From Arcanobacterium phocae (GTDB lineage: Bacteria; Actinomycetota; Actinomycetes; Actinomycetales; Actinomycetaceae), in contig NZ_JABAPM010000003.1 of NCBI RefSeq assembly GCF_018913465.1, positions 248,001-312,000 of the forward strand: a stretch of DNA of 64,000 nucleotides, written 5' to 3'. Below the pieces are notes generated by a model. That model made no database searches. It worked only from the letters and a program-made list of their open reading frames with translations, and was not told the origin of the DNA. Position numbers and translations under genes: made by a program. How positions within the stretch are numbered: the stretch's first letter is position 1; the number at the start of each line of letters is the position of its first letter. Shown one piece after another: positions 57,063 to 64,000 of the stretch.

Positions 57063-57100
57063 TTGCCCCGCTACCAATCATGACACAAGTAGCGGGGCAA
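57063..57100. terminator. Terminator hairpin after the gene at 57114
   Basis: A perfect 12-base-pair stem (57063-57074 with 57089-57100) with a 14-base loop, followed on the minus strand by TTTAATTAAAAA. It separates the unknown gene upstream from copZ. Confidence 0.7.
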
Positions 57101-57113
57101 GAAAAGAGTGGTT

Positions 57114-58583
57114 TTATTCGTTCTCTGAAGCTGAGGAAATATTGGCGGTCAGATCAGTAGCGGCAGTTTCACGTTGTGACGCGCCAGGGCCAAATGCGCT
57201 GGTCGGAGCAGTAGGTGACAGAACCTTAGCGCTGAGCCATTCCGGCACTTCCTTGCCGCTGCGCTTGACGATCTCGAGTTCCTTGATCCACTCGGATTCT
57301 GGGACCTGATCAGCATATGGAGGCAGAGCTTTAGCGTTGAGCGAAACGGTTCCTTGTCCTTCTTTTACCGCGTGCAAGACAATAGTGAAGAACGGGCCTT
57401 CGCCAGCGGCAATCCGCAACTTCTTCAGCTGCCGCAGATAGTGCAAAATGGCGGTCGGGATGACTTTCAGGCGTGCCCCTTGGTCTTCGCTAAGCTTTGC
57501 ATTGGCTTCGTAAATGACTTGGTCACCAACGATCTGAACCTGTAATGACACTTCGGTCCACGATGGCGGAGTTGTTTGGCCGAGCAGGTTAAATGTCTCC
57601 TGCACGATTGTATTTTGATCGGTGGCATCAAATGGGTCATTACGAATAGCAGTCGCTGCCGGACGATCGGTAACATCCCAAGAAACCGGGGTAGCTTCCT
57701 GCTGATTTTTGTTTTCTAAGTCTTCTGGTAATGCCAAGGCGTTATAGGTAGCACCGGCCCACCGCTGAAAATTGACGGTCGAACAGTAAGGCGCATCAGG
57801 CAACATAGAAACGATATGGAACTTGATCTCATCCTCACCGGTTGCAACCGCTCGCATCACACGAACCGGAATACCAGAAAGCTGGGCGAGTGCCAGCTGA
57901 GTGAACACATGAAGGGAATCATCGTATGCGATCCGCTTGGCCCACAGTTGGCTTTCGAGCTGTTCGAAACCATCTTCGGCTTCTGGCTGGAATGGAGCCA
58001 CCATGGTGAGAGCTACTGGCTTGCCGTCAACTACTTCCACATCGCAAGGAATGTCTCCCCAGTCTCGCTTCACGAGCGCACCCGCATAAGGTGACGGGAC
58101 ACCAGCAGCAAATGTGCCAGTTTCGGTATTTTCCCAACCGAAAGCAATTCCGTGATAGACCCCGCGCAATTCTGGTTCAGATTCGCCAGGGGTGAAGCGC
58201 CAGAGTCGTGTGCCTATCGTGAGCCGGCACGGATCTAGTAGTAGAAGATCGGTGTGAACTCCGCCGCCTTGCGCAATGCCGGAACCATCGTAGGGAGCAA
58301 AATCAATCACGCCACCGCGAAATGCTTGTGGATGGAGTGGACCAACAGCGTGCCGAGCATGGGTGAAAGCATCGGCTGGGATATGAAGAACATCAAGGGG
58401 AGCGTCATCTCTAAACGGAGAATCTGGGTAACGCAACTGCAACAAATCGAGGAGTGCACTCACCTCAGTCACGTCAGCAACATCGGCTGCATCAACAGCG
58501 AAACCGGCAACCAGATCATAGCCATACTTGAGAAATGATTCGGCCTGGCTGTCTGAAACAGCCACTAAATATGTTGTGGTCAC
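57114..58583 (-). CDS. Hypothetical cytoplasmic protein
   Basis: A 489-residue soluble protein with no signal peptide or membrane segment. It is acidic, with mixed alpha/beta predicted from pattern. Notable stretches are GWENTETGTFAAGVPSPYAG, FHIVSMLPDAPYCSTVNFQR and a C-terminal tail low in structure (PTAPTSAFGPGASQRETAAT). I do not recognise a family. A hairpin terminator follows and 82 bases separate it from the DedA gene upstream, so it is probably a single-gene unit. Confidence 0.7.
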   Translation of the reverse strand: MTTTYLVAVSDSQAESFLKYGYDLVAGFAVDAADVADVTEVSALLDLLQLRYPDSPFRDDAPLDVLHIPADAFTHARHAVGPLHPQAFRGGVIDFAPYDGSGIAQGGGVHTDLLLLDPCRLTIGTRLWRFTPGESEPELRGVYHGIAFGWENTETGTFAAGVPSPYAGALVKRDWGDIPCDVEVVDGKPVALTMVAPFQPEAEDGFEQLESQLWAKRIAYDDSLHVFTQLALAQLSGIPVRVMRAVATGEDEIKFHIVSMLPDAPYCSTVNFQRWAGATYNALALPEDLENKNQQEATPVSWDVTDRPAATAIRNDPFDATDQNTIVQETFNLLGQTTPPSWTEVSLQVQIVGDQVIYEANAKLSEDQGARLKVIPTAILHYLRQLKKLRIAAGEGPFFTIVLHAVKEGQGTVSLNAKALPPYADQVPESEWIKELEIVKRSGKEVPEWLSAKVLSPTAPTSAFGPGASQRETAATDLTANISSASENE

Positions 58584-58665
58584 GTTTACCCCTTTGTTGG
58601 AATTCTTCTTCTAAGAATACCGGGAAGGGTAACAAATCGGTAAATCGGCAGAGAAAAACAGGGAG

Positions 58666-59328
58666 CTATCGCTGATTCCGTTTGCGAGCCTGCAGGCGCA
58701 TAATCATCCACACGATTACTGCTATAACGACGAGCCCAGCAACGATCTTCGATGCTAGCCCGACGTATTGCTCCACTAATGCCCAATTCTCGCCAAGCAT
58801 AAAACCAGCACCGATGAGCGCCGTGTTCCAAATCAGCGAGCCGACCGTTGTGAGCGCAATGAACAGTGGAATATTCATTTTGATGACGCCCGCTGGAAGC
58901 GAAATAAGTGACCGGAAGATAGGTAACATTCTGCCGAAGAAAACAGCAGGACGCTCATATTTTTCGAAAAACGCTTCGGTCTTATCGACGTCGGACTCTT
59001 TCGTTAACGGCAACCAAAGCAGAAATGCCCGCGAGCGTTCGCGACCAAAAAGATAGGCGATGCCGTAGAGAATAAGCGCTCCGACGACGGAACCGATTGT
59101 GGACCATACTAGTGCGCTGCCAAATGTCAGCGAGCCCCCCTGAGATGCAGTAAAACCAGCTAACGGGAGAACAACCTCGGAGGGGATCGGTGGGAAAATA
59201 TTTTCGATGGCGATAATCAAGGCAACACCAAGGCCACCCAGCTTGTCCATTAAGTCCACCGTCCAGGCGGCGATTCCGGTTAAGTCTTGAGAATCGCCAG
59301 CTTGAGCGATTAATGCGAGAGTCAACAT
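58666..59328 (-). CDS. DedA family membrane protein
   Basis: A DedA/SNARE-associated family protein of about 220 residues. Landmarks are FPPIPSEVVLPLAGF with the conserved Glu, and FFGRMLPIFRSLISLPAGV with the conserved arginines. DedA proteins are thought to move undecaprenyl phosphate or lipids and support envelope stability. The start is uncertain: ATG at 59328 follows the upstream stop, while ATG at 59370 overlaps it; neither has a clear ribosome site. Confidence 0.9.
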   Translation of the reverse strand: MLTLALIAQAGDSQDLTGIAAWTVDLMDKLGGLGVALIIAIENIFPPIPSEVVLPLAGFTASQGGSLTFGSALVWSTIGSVVGALILYGIAYLFGRERSRAFLLWLPLTKESDVDKTEAFFEKYERPAVFFGRMLPIFRSLISLPAGVIKMNIPLFIALTTVGSLIWNTALIGAGFMLGENWALVEQYVGLASKIVAGLVVIAVIVWMIMRLQARKRNQR

Positions 59329-59344
59329 GGGTTCTAGTATGGCA

Positions 59345-59746
59345 TCAGTGCTTGCCAGGAATGAGAACATCAAGAGCTGTGTTCACCACGGAAATGATGA
59401 TGCCGCCCACGAGTGCCCACGCGAAACTATCAATGATGATTCCTACTCCGAGTTGTCCCGAAATCCAGCTTGTGAGCATCAACATTGCGCCATTGACGAC
59501 GACGAAGAACAATCCGAGCGTCAAAATATATATCGGCAGGGAGAAGAACTTAACGATCGGGCGCACGAATGAATTGACGATGGCCAAGATTGCGCCGGAA
59601 ATAATCAGGGCAATAATTGATTGTACTTGGGGGTCAAGATTGGATAGTTGCGCAATTGTGGGCTGGCGCAAGGCAAAGCCACTGAGCAGTATGGTAACTA
59701 TCCACAACGCCACAGCGTTGCATAAGATTCTCATAAGAAATTTCAT
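59345..59746 (-). CDS. Phage holin family (YvlD-type) membrane protein
   Basis: A 133-residue protein with four membrane helices: AVALWIVTILLSGF, ALIISGAILAIVNSFV, VKFFSLPIYILTLGLFFVVV, and WALVGGIIISVVNTAL. This is the pattern of the family named phage holin 4 superfamily IV, a widespread chromosomal family, not a prophage remnant. Function is unknown. It is 20 bases from the YwiC-like gene, one unit with DedA. Confidence 0.85.
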   Translation of the reverse strand: MKFLMRILCNAVALWIVTILLSGFALRQPTIAQLSNLDPQVQSIIALIISGAILAIVNSFVRPIVKFFSLPIYILTLGLFFVVVNGAMLMLTSWISGQLGVGIIIDSFAWALVGGIIISVVNTALDVLIPGKH

Positions 59747-59766
59747 ACAGACAGCTTATCAGGTCA

Positions 59767-60543
59767 CTATGACACAAGAAGCGTTGCCATAACCGCAGCT
59801 GAAGCAACTATTTCACCAATTCCGAGCATCTTTGCACTTATCCAGCCGTGACGAGCACCCCACCACGGAACTAGATAGGCGCGGATAGTCAACATGATCC
59901 AGATAGCTACATGCCAAGGAGATAGGTGAACGTCGTCGATAAACCAGGTTGCGATCGTAGCCAGCGCACACCAGACTAGGTGCCATCCGACTGACGCGGC
60001 TAGCCAATTTTGATGACCACGTTGGCGAATATTTGTTTTCACGTAGAAAACTGTGCCTAAAAAGTAGCCAAAAACTAATGCAGTGTGGAGCCAGACCTGA
60101 TTCCACGAATCAGTGGGACCGTCGAGGGAACCGAGCTGATAGGCAACTGGAAGGAGCAGTGACGCTGCTATAACCGTCACCGTATCGTTGAGCATTGACC
60201 TATCGGCACGAATCGCCGATTGCCAAAACGTCACTGCGATAAGTGGGAGAAAAATCGGTATCCAGATCAGCAATGCTGGTTTGAGGAGCGCTAAAGCAAG
60301 GCCAAGAATTGCACAGATACCACTGTAAGTAAGGACAGGTGGTAGATAGCGTGGTTTTCGCCGGCTACGGAGCCACAAGCCAATAGCGAAGAAATCAAAA
60401 TATCCCACCCACCATAGGGTCAGTAAAATGATGTGCTGCCAGACGAAACCGCCGGCAATAATACCGAGTATTGGCGGGATAAGGATCATTGCCCAGGCCC
60501 CGTGATAATTTGGGATCCAGCGGGCTTTACGCTGTGGTGCCAT
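59767..60543 (-). CDS. YwiC-like family membrane protein
   Basis: A 258-residue polytopic protein with about eight hydrophobic segments. The N-terminus RWIPNYHGAWAMILIPPILG and VGYFDFFAIGLWLRSRRKPR are landmarks of the YwiC-like family. Function is not known. It begins three bases after the upstream gene's stop, so the two are coupled. Confidence 0.87.
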   Translation of the reverse strand: MAPQRKARWIPNYHGAWAMILIPPILGIIAGGFVWQHIILLTLWWVGYFDFFAIGLWLRSRRKPRYLPPVLTYSGICAILGLALALLKPALLIWIPIFLPLIAVTFWQSAIRADRSMLNDTVTVIAASLLLPVAYQLGSLDGPTDSWNQVWLHTALVFGYFLGTVFYVKTNIRQRGHQNWLAASVGWHLVWCALATIATWFIDDVHLSPWHVAIWIMLTIRAYLVPWWGARHGWISAKMLGIGEIVASAAVMATLLVS

Positions 60544-60546
60544 TAG

Positions 60547-61416
60547 CTAGAACTTCCGTAGCTTTTCACGGCTCAGCTCAAATCCGTGACCGGTAAACTC
60601 TGACCAGCACGAAACCCCGGCCGCTTCGATGCTACATACGTAACCATTGTTAGCGAGCGTCGTTCCATACTCGTATTCAGTTTCGGCAACAACTGGTGAG
60701 GTGCAACCGCCTACTGGTTCCTCCATCGACGCATCTATCCGGAATGTAGCCGGATTCCCGTCACATTTCGCTGGTGCCGGCCATAAATACTTATTGATCG
60801 TGCAAGAAGCTCCACCCGATTCGATCGAGCAGTGAATGTTGCGCAGTCCGGTTGTGAATCGTCCAGTTGGGATCTGAGCATCACTAGGCGCCGGATGTTG
60901 GCGACTTATCCAGTTGGCGTCTTTGACAAGTGAATTTAACTGTGGCGGTGCTTGCGGGTCAACGAGAGCATGTTGAACTGCAAGAAGATGTGGAACGTGT
61001 TGCCGGCAGGTGCGGTTGAGCGTAGCTAGACCATTGGTGACGATTTTTTGGGTATCCTCGTTCCACTGTTTACTTGAGGTTGCTGCCAGAACAAAGTCGA
61101 AAATAGGGGTTGCGTCGGCCATCGCGTCGGCACAGGTCGACGATTCCATTGCTTGCCGTAGAGCGGAGCCATCTAGGGGAGTATTGGACGGTTCTGCTGG
61201 TTCTGCCTCTGTTGATTGTTGACTGACCACTGGCTGTGATGGTGTCTCTGCCAAGTCGCGGCCCCGGCCAATAACAGAAGTAAACAGAATAATAATTGAT
61301 ACGACGACGAGCACACCGAGGCTTGCAATGAAAAAGTAAACCGGCCCTTTTGATTTTGTTGCCGGTGTGGAAGATGGTGCGTCAGCTGGATCGAACTGAT
61401 CGAAGTTGATCGTCAT
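60547..61416 (-). CDS. Hypothetical membrane-anchored protein with cysteine pairs
   Basis: A 289-residue protein with one membrane helix at about 26-48 (VYFFIASLGVLVVVSIIILF) and an external domain. The domain has a central Glu-rich Ser/Pro spacer, a helical part with two cysteines, and a beta-rich end with cysteine pairs in NIHCSIESGGASCTINKYLW and GYVCSIEAAGVSCWSEFTGHG. The two CSIExxGxSC units look like a repeated disulfide fold. Proteins ending in SCWxxxTGHGFELSR occur in other Actinomycetales. Function unknown. Confidence 0.75.
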   Translation of the reverse strand: MTINFDQFDPADAPSSTPATKSKGPVYFFIASLGVLVVVSIIILFTSVIGRGRDLAETPSQPVVSQQSTEAEPAEPSNTPLDGSALRQAMESSTCADAMADATPIFDFVLAATSSKQWNEDTQKIVTNGLATLNRTCRQHVPHLLAVQHALVDPQAPPQLNSLVKDANWISRQHPAPSDAQIPTGRFTTGLRNIHCSIESGGASCTINKYLWPAPAKCDGNPATFRIDASMEEPVGGCTSPVVAETEYEYGTTLANNGYVCSIEAAGVSCWSEFTGHGFELSREKLRKF

Positions 61417-61533
61417 ACGTTCCCCTTTATTAGCTACCAGCTATAAAACTTTCCACGGCACACTCTACCCGATAGGCAAGCGCTACGGTATCGTTGATAG
61501 AGAAGAATACCGTATTGCGTCAAAGGAGCCGGA

Positions 61534-62283
61534 ATGATTTTTTCTCCTCATACCCGAACAGTCATTGTGCCATTGCTCGGAACCACTCCGGCTATGCTCG
61601 TTCAAGAAGCCCGTGAAGCTCAAGATGCTGGGGCAGATGTGGTGGAATGGCGCGTGGATATGTTGTTTGGTGACCACCCAAACTTCTCATTTTCAACACT
61701 CGGATCAGAGATCATCCCACAACTCATCAGTGCCACAACACTACCGATTCTCTTAACGATCCGCACTGCGAAACAGGGTGGCGAGATCAAGGTGAGTGAT
61801 GGCCGATATCGGTTGTTGCTGGCCGAGATGCTTGACACCTTACTACAACTGCAGGTGCCAGCAGAACGAGTTGCGGTCGACATTGAATACTGGCATCGGG
61901 CAGCTCCAGATCTAGCTCGGCGAGCGCAAGAACTAGGATTCACAGTGGTGATTTCGGACCACAACTGGATGATGACCCCGGATTCAGATATTTTGCGCAT
62001 CATGTTCGAAGATATGCTTGCGATCGAAGGAGTAGTGGCTAAGCTAGCGGTGGCTGCTCATAATGATGACGACGTCGATCGGTTACTTGAGGTCACCCGG
62101 AATGTCACTGCCGAAACTGGCCGGATGGTTATTTCGGTTGCGATGGGAGAACCGGGACAACGTGCCCGAATCGAAGGGTGGAAGTACGGTTCGGTAGCAA
62201 CATTTGCGGCGGTATCTCGGCCTTCTGCTCCGGGACAGCCACATATTTCTGAGGTAAAGCCAGCGCTAATTCAAGATGAGTAG
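61534..62283 (+). CDS. aroD: Type I 3-dehydroquinate dehydratase
   Basis: Third step of the shikimate pathway. The 249-residue TIM-barrel has VVEWRVDMLFG, ISDHNWMMTPD with catalytic His and VVAKLAVAAHNDDDV with the Schiff-base Lys. MGEPGQRARIEGWKYGSVAT is also typical. Most actinobacteria use type II (AroQ), so the type I form is a mild feature of this group. AAAGGAGCC precedes the ATG. Confidence 0.95.
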   Translation: MIFSPHTRTVIVPLLGTTPAMLVQEAREAQDAGADVVEWRVDMLFGDHPNFSFSTLGSEIIPQLISATTLPILLTIRTAKQGGEIKVSDGRYRLLLAEMLDTLLQLQVPAERVAVDIEYWHRAAPDLARRAQELGFTVVISDHNWMMTPDSDILRIMFEDMLAIEGVVAKLAVAAHNDDDVDRLLEVTRNVTAETGRMVISVAMGEPGQRARIEGWKYGSVATFAAVSRPSAPGQPHISEVKPALIQDE

Positions 62284-62288
62284 TGTGA

Positions 62289-62323
62289 AACGTGGGTGAG
62301 TGGAAAATCCACTCACCCACGTT
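62289..62323. terminator. Bidirectional terminator after aroD
   Basis: A perfect 16-base-pair stem (62289-62304 with 62308-62323) with an AAA loop, lying between the convergent aroD and phosphoribosyltransferase genes. Confidence 0.85.
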
Positions 62324-62340
62324 AATGAAAGTTTATAGTC

Positions 62341-62844
62341 TTATTTGTTCGGGGTTACCGGTGGTTGGGATGACCACGGGAATACGATCCACTTATCGGT
62401 TGCCTTCCATGAGTAGTCAGGCTCGATAACGGAACGTGGCTTATCGTAAATGACGGCCGATCGCACGTCTGCTCCAAACTCGGTGAGCATGTCGATTGCC
62501 ATTTTCAATGTGCGACCTGAATCAGCTACATCGTCAACTACGAGTAGTTTCTTGCCCTTAATTGATTCGGTATCAAGGAGAGGCTCAAGTAGGACTGGGT
62601 CTGGCAATGTTTGTTCAATATCGGTATAAAATTCGATATTCATTGCATCTGATAGTTTTGTACCCAAGGCGTAGGTTAGTGCGCCTGCTGGGAGGAGCCC
62701 GCCACGAGCAATGGCGATAATGACTTCTGGGCGAAAGCCCGAATCAGCGATGTTTTGAGCCAATTCGCGCATTGCATCGCCAAACTGGTCCCAAAGGAGA
62801 ACTTCTTTTCCGGTCAAATCCGTGGTGTCTGCATGGTATGCCAT
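62341..62844 (-). CDS. Purine-type phosphoribosyltransferase
   Basis: A 167-residue type I phosphoribosyltransferase. PEVIIAIARGGLLPAGALTY and the PRPP loop KLLVVDDVADSGRTLKMAID mark it. The order and length resemble xanthine-guanine phosphoribosyltransferases or ComF-like salvage enzymes; substrate is likely a purine base. No neighbours of the pathway are visible. Confidence 0.85.
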   Translation of the reverse strand: MAYHADTTDLTGKEVLLWDQFGDAMRELAQNIADSGFRPEVIIAIARGGLLPAGALTYALGTKLSDAMNIEFYTDIEQTLPDPVLLEPLLDTESIKGKKLLVVDDVADSGRTLKMAIDMLTEFGADVRSAVIYDKPRSVIEPDYSWKATDKWIVFPWSSQPPVTPNK

Positions 62845-63029
62845 GAAACGATGTTACCGCCTGACCAGCTTTTCAAAGAAATGAGTTCAGATAATGAGAG
62901 ATGTTTCCCGAATTTTGGATGCAGATTTTAAAAGTGACTCAGATTATTCCGATAGCAAGTGCTTGTAATGCAGGCTTTTTGGGAAAAATATGTGTGGTTT
63001 ACGGAACAAGCGGACGTATGTCCTTGAAT

Positions 63030-63048
63030 TAAGGTTAGCCTAAGCTGT
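63030..63048 (+). promoter_or_regulatory. DtxR/MntR-type metal-responsive box
   Basis: The 19 bases match the DtxR consensus TTAGGTTAGSCTAACCTAA at 15 of 19 positions, with an intact GGTTAGCCTAA core. It lies 85 bases upstream of a metal-binding ABC lipoprotein gene. A 63064-63080 palindrome follows. Control by a DtxR-family regulator with Fe or Mn is inferred. Confidence 0.7.
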
Positions 63049-63063
63049 AGTTTAGCTAACGTA

Positions 63064-63080
63064 TAAGCGACTGTCGCTTA
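63064..63080. promoter_or_regulatory. Second palindrome in the metal-transport promoter
   Basis: TAAGCGA at 63064-63070 and TCGCTTA at 63074-63080 form a 7-base-pair inverted repeat around CTG. It may be a second regulator site. About 286 bases separate the two genes here; nothing else was seen except the AT-rich tract at 62880-63000. Confidence 0.45.
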
Positions 63081-63132
63081 CCTTAGGTTTCATTGCAAGC
63101 CAAAGATATTCACAATAACGAAAGAGTTTTCT

Positions 63133-64000
63133 ATGAAGATTCGCTCCGCGATTAAAGCTGGTTTTACCGCTATTATTGCCAGTGCACTGCTTCTTTCTGG
63201 CTGTTCCTCAGCTTCGGAAGAAAAAGCCGAAAAGTCAGATAAGCAGCTGACAGTATTTGCGACAACTGGTTACATTGCAGATGCTGTCGCTAACATTGCG
63301 CCAGATGCAAAGGTCATCACCATGGTTGGTCCAGGTGGAGACCCGCACACCTACCAGCCAACTACTAAGGACATCGAAGATCTCCAAAACGCTGACGTTG
63401 TTATTTGGAGCGGTTTGCACCTCGAAGCACAAATGCTCGACAAGCTTGAATCGCTCGGCGACAAGCAGATCGCCGTTGGCAATACTCTTGATGAGAAGTA
63501 CCTCTTGCCATGGCCAGAGACTGACGAAGAAGGCAACGAACTACACGATCCGCACATCTGGAACAACCCAGAGGGCTGGTCACTAGCAGTACAAGCTGCA
63601 GCAGACAAGATCTCGGAAATCGATCCAGACAATGCTGACATGTACCAAAAGAACGTGGCCAAGTACCGCGAAGAAATCAAGACCACCGTTGCTGAAGCAA
63701 AGAAACTGCTCGATAAGGTCGCAGAACCTCGCATTCTTATCTCCGGCCACGATGCATTCAACTACTTCGGTCAGACCTTCAACCTTGAAGTTCACGCAAC
63801 CGACTTTGTCTCCTCCGAAGCAAAGCTTTCCACCCAAGAAATCTCTGAGCTAGCCAAGCTCATTGCAGACAAGAAGGTTCCGGTCATCTTCCTTGACAAC
63901 CTTGCCAACCCACAGGCAATCAAGGCTCTCCAAGAAGCAGTTCATGCCAATGGCTGGGACGTGAAGATTTCTGACGAAGAACTCTTCGCCGACTCCCTTG
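63133..64000 (+). CDS. Metal ABC transporter substrate-binding lipoprotein (3' end outside window)
   Basis: The frame runs from ATG 63133 past the window end, giving 289 residues. A lipoprotein signal peptide ends in LLLSGC (lipidated cysteine at about 23). This is a cluster A-I protein like TroA/ZnuA/MntC: GPGGDPHTYQPTTKDI (first His), DPHIWNNP (second), ILISGHDAFNYFG (third) and IFLDNLANPQ with an Asp ligand where Glu is more usual. It binds zinc, manganese or iron. The DtxR-like box upstream makes Mn or Fe more likely than Zn. The ATPase and permease genes presumably follow. Confidence 0.93.
   Translation, partial: MKIRSAIKAGFTAIIASALLLSGCSSASEEKAEKSDKQLTVFATTGYIADAVANIAPDAKVITMVGPGGDPHTYQPTTKDIEDLQNADVVIWSGLHLEAQMLDKLESLGDKQIAVGNTLDEKYLLPWPETDEEGNELHDPHIWNNPEGWSLAVQAAADKISEIDPDNADMYQKNVAKYREEIKTTVAEAKKLLDKVAEPRILISGHDAFNYFGQTFNLEVHATDFVSSEAKLSTQEISELAKLIADKKVPVIFLDNLANPQAIKALQEAVHANGWDVKISDEELFADSL

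Noticed and set aside
59345-59746. Holin-like gene as a prophage remnant
   Set aside because: The family is a common chromosomal one and there are no other phage genes nearby.

Overview
The window is 64 kb of an actinobacterial chromosome of moderate GC (about 50-53% by eye). The complete fhaA-fhaB-pstP-rodA-pbpA-pknB cluster with crgA and a class E sortase, the class Ib ribonucleotide reductase genes and the DtxR-type metal box all point to Actinobacteria. The moderate GC, the short genes and the luxS gene suggest Actinomycetaceae such as Arcanobacterium or Trueperella. That last step is inference, as no marker gene could be searched.

Layout. 1-8.2 kb is a cell-surface glycan locus: a LicD protein cut by the left edge, a LicC/LicA fusion for phosphocholine activation, two glycosyltransferases, rmlD, rmlC and rmlA for dTDP-rhamnose (no rmlB in the window), and a serine-hydrolase lipoprotein. 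8.3-10.6 kb holds a membrane-anchored helical protein, a cyclophilin and a rhomboid protease. 10.6-19.5 kb is the division and cell-wall cluster with one PASTA kinase and no pknA. 19.7-24.4 kb has tRNA-Leu(CAG), a TRIC-like channel, a zinc-type macrodomain protein, RNase HI and an S9 peptidase. 24.5-26.5 kb is a luxS operon whose MTA/SAH nucleosidase carries an unusual C-terminal extension resembling homing-endonuclease-associated repeats. 26.6-31.7 kb holds nrdHIE, an opposite-strand acyltransferase-like gene and nrdF. 31.7-43 kb contains housekeeping genes, a polar amino-acid ABC transporter and hrpA.

43.2-47.1 kb is the most interesting part. A small AT-rich defence island sits between two conserved convergent genes (a 61-residue membrane-type protein and an APP1-domain phosphatase). 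It encodes what looks like a toxin-antitoxin-chaperone (TAC) module, made of a HigB/RelE-like protein, an XRE regulator and a SecB-like chaperone, followed by an AIPR-family abortive-infection protein with a PD-(D/E)XK-like motif. The 3' ends of both flanking genes are present twice, in the order A-X-B'-Y-A'-B. This is the layout expected if a circular or recombining A-X-B-Y molecule entered an ancestral A-B junction by one crossover. No integrase or transposase is present.

47-64 kb returns to core genes: APP1 phosphatase, MFS transporter, GntR regulator, phosphoglucomutase, a kinase-like/UPF0104 fusion, copA-copZ, several membrane proteins, aroD, a phosphoribosyltransferase, and a metal-binding ABC lipoprotein behind a DtxR-like box that runs off the right edge. 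Two diverged copies of a palindromic repeat of about 67 bp flank the phosphatase/SprT gene pair at 31.7 and 32.9 kb. No CRISPR array, IS element or rRNA was seen.
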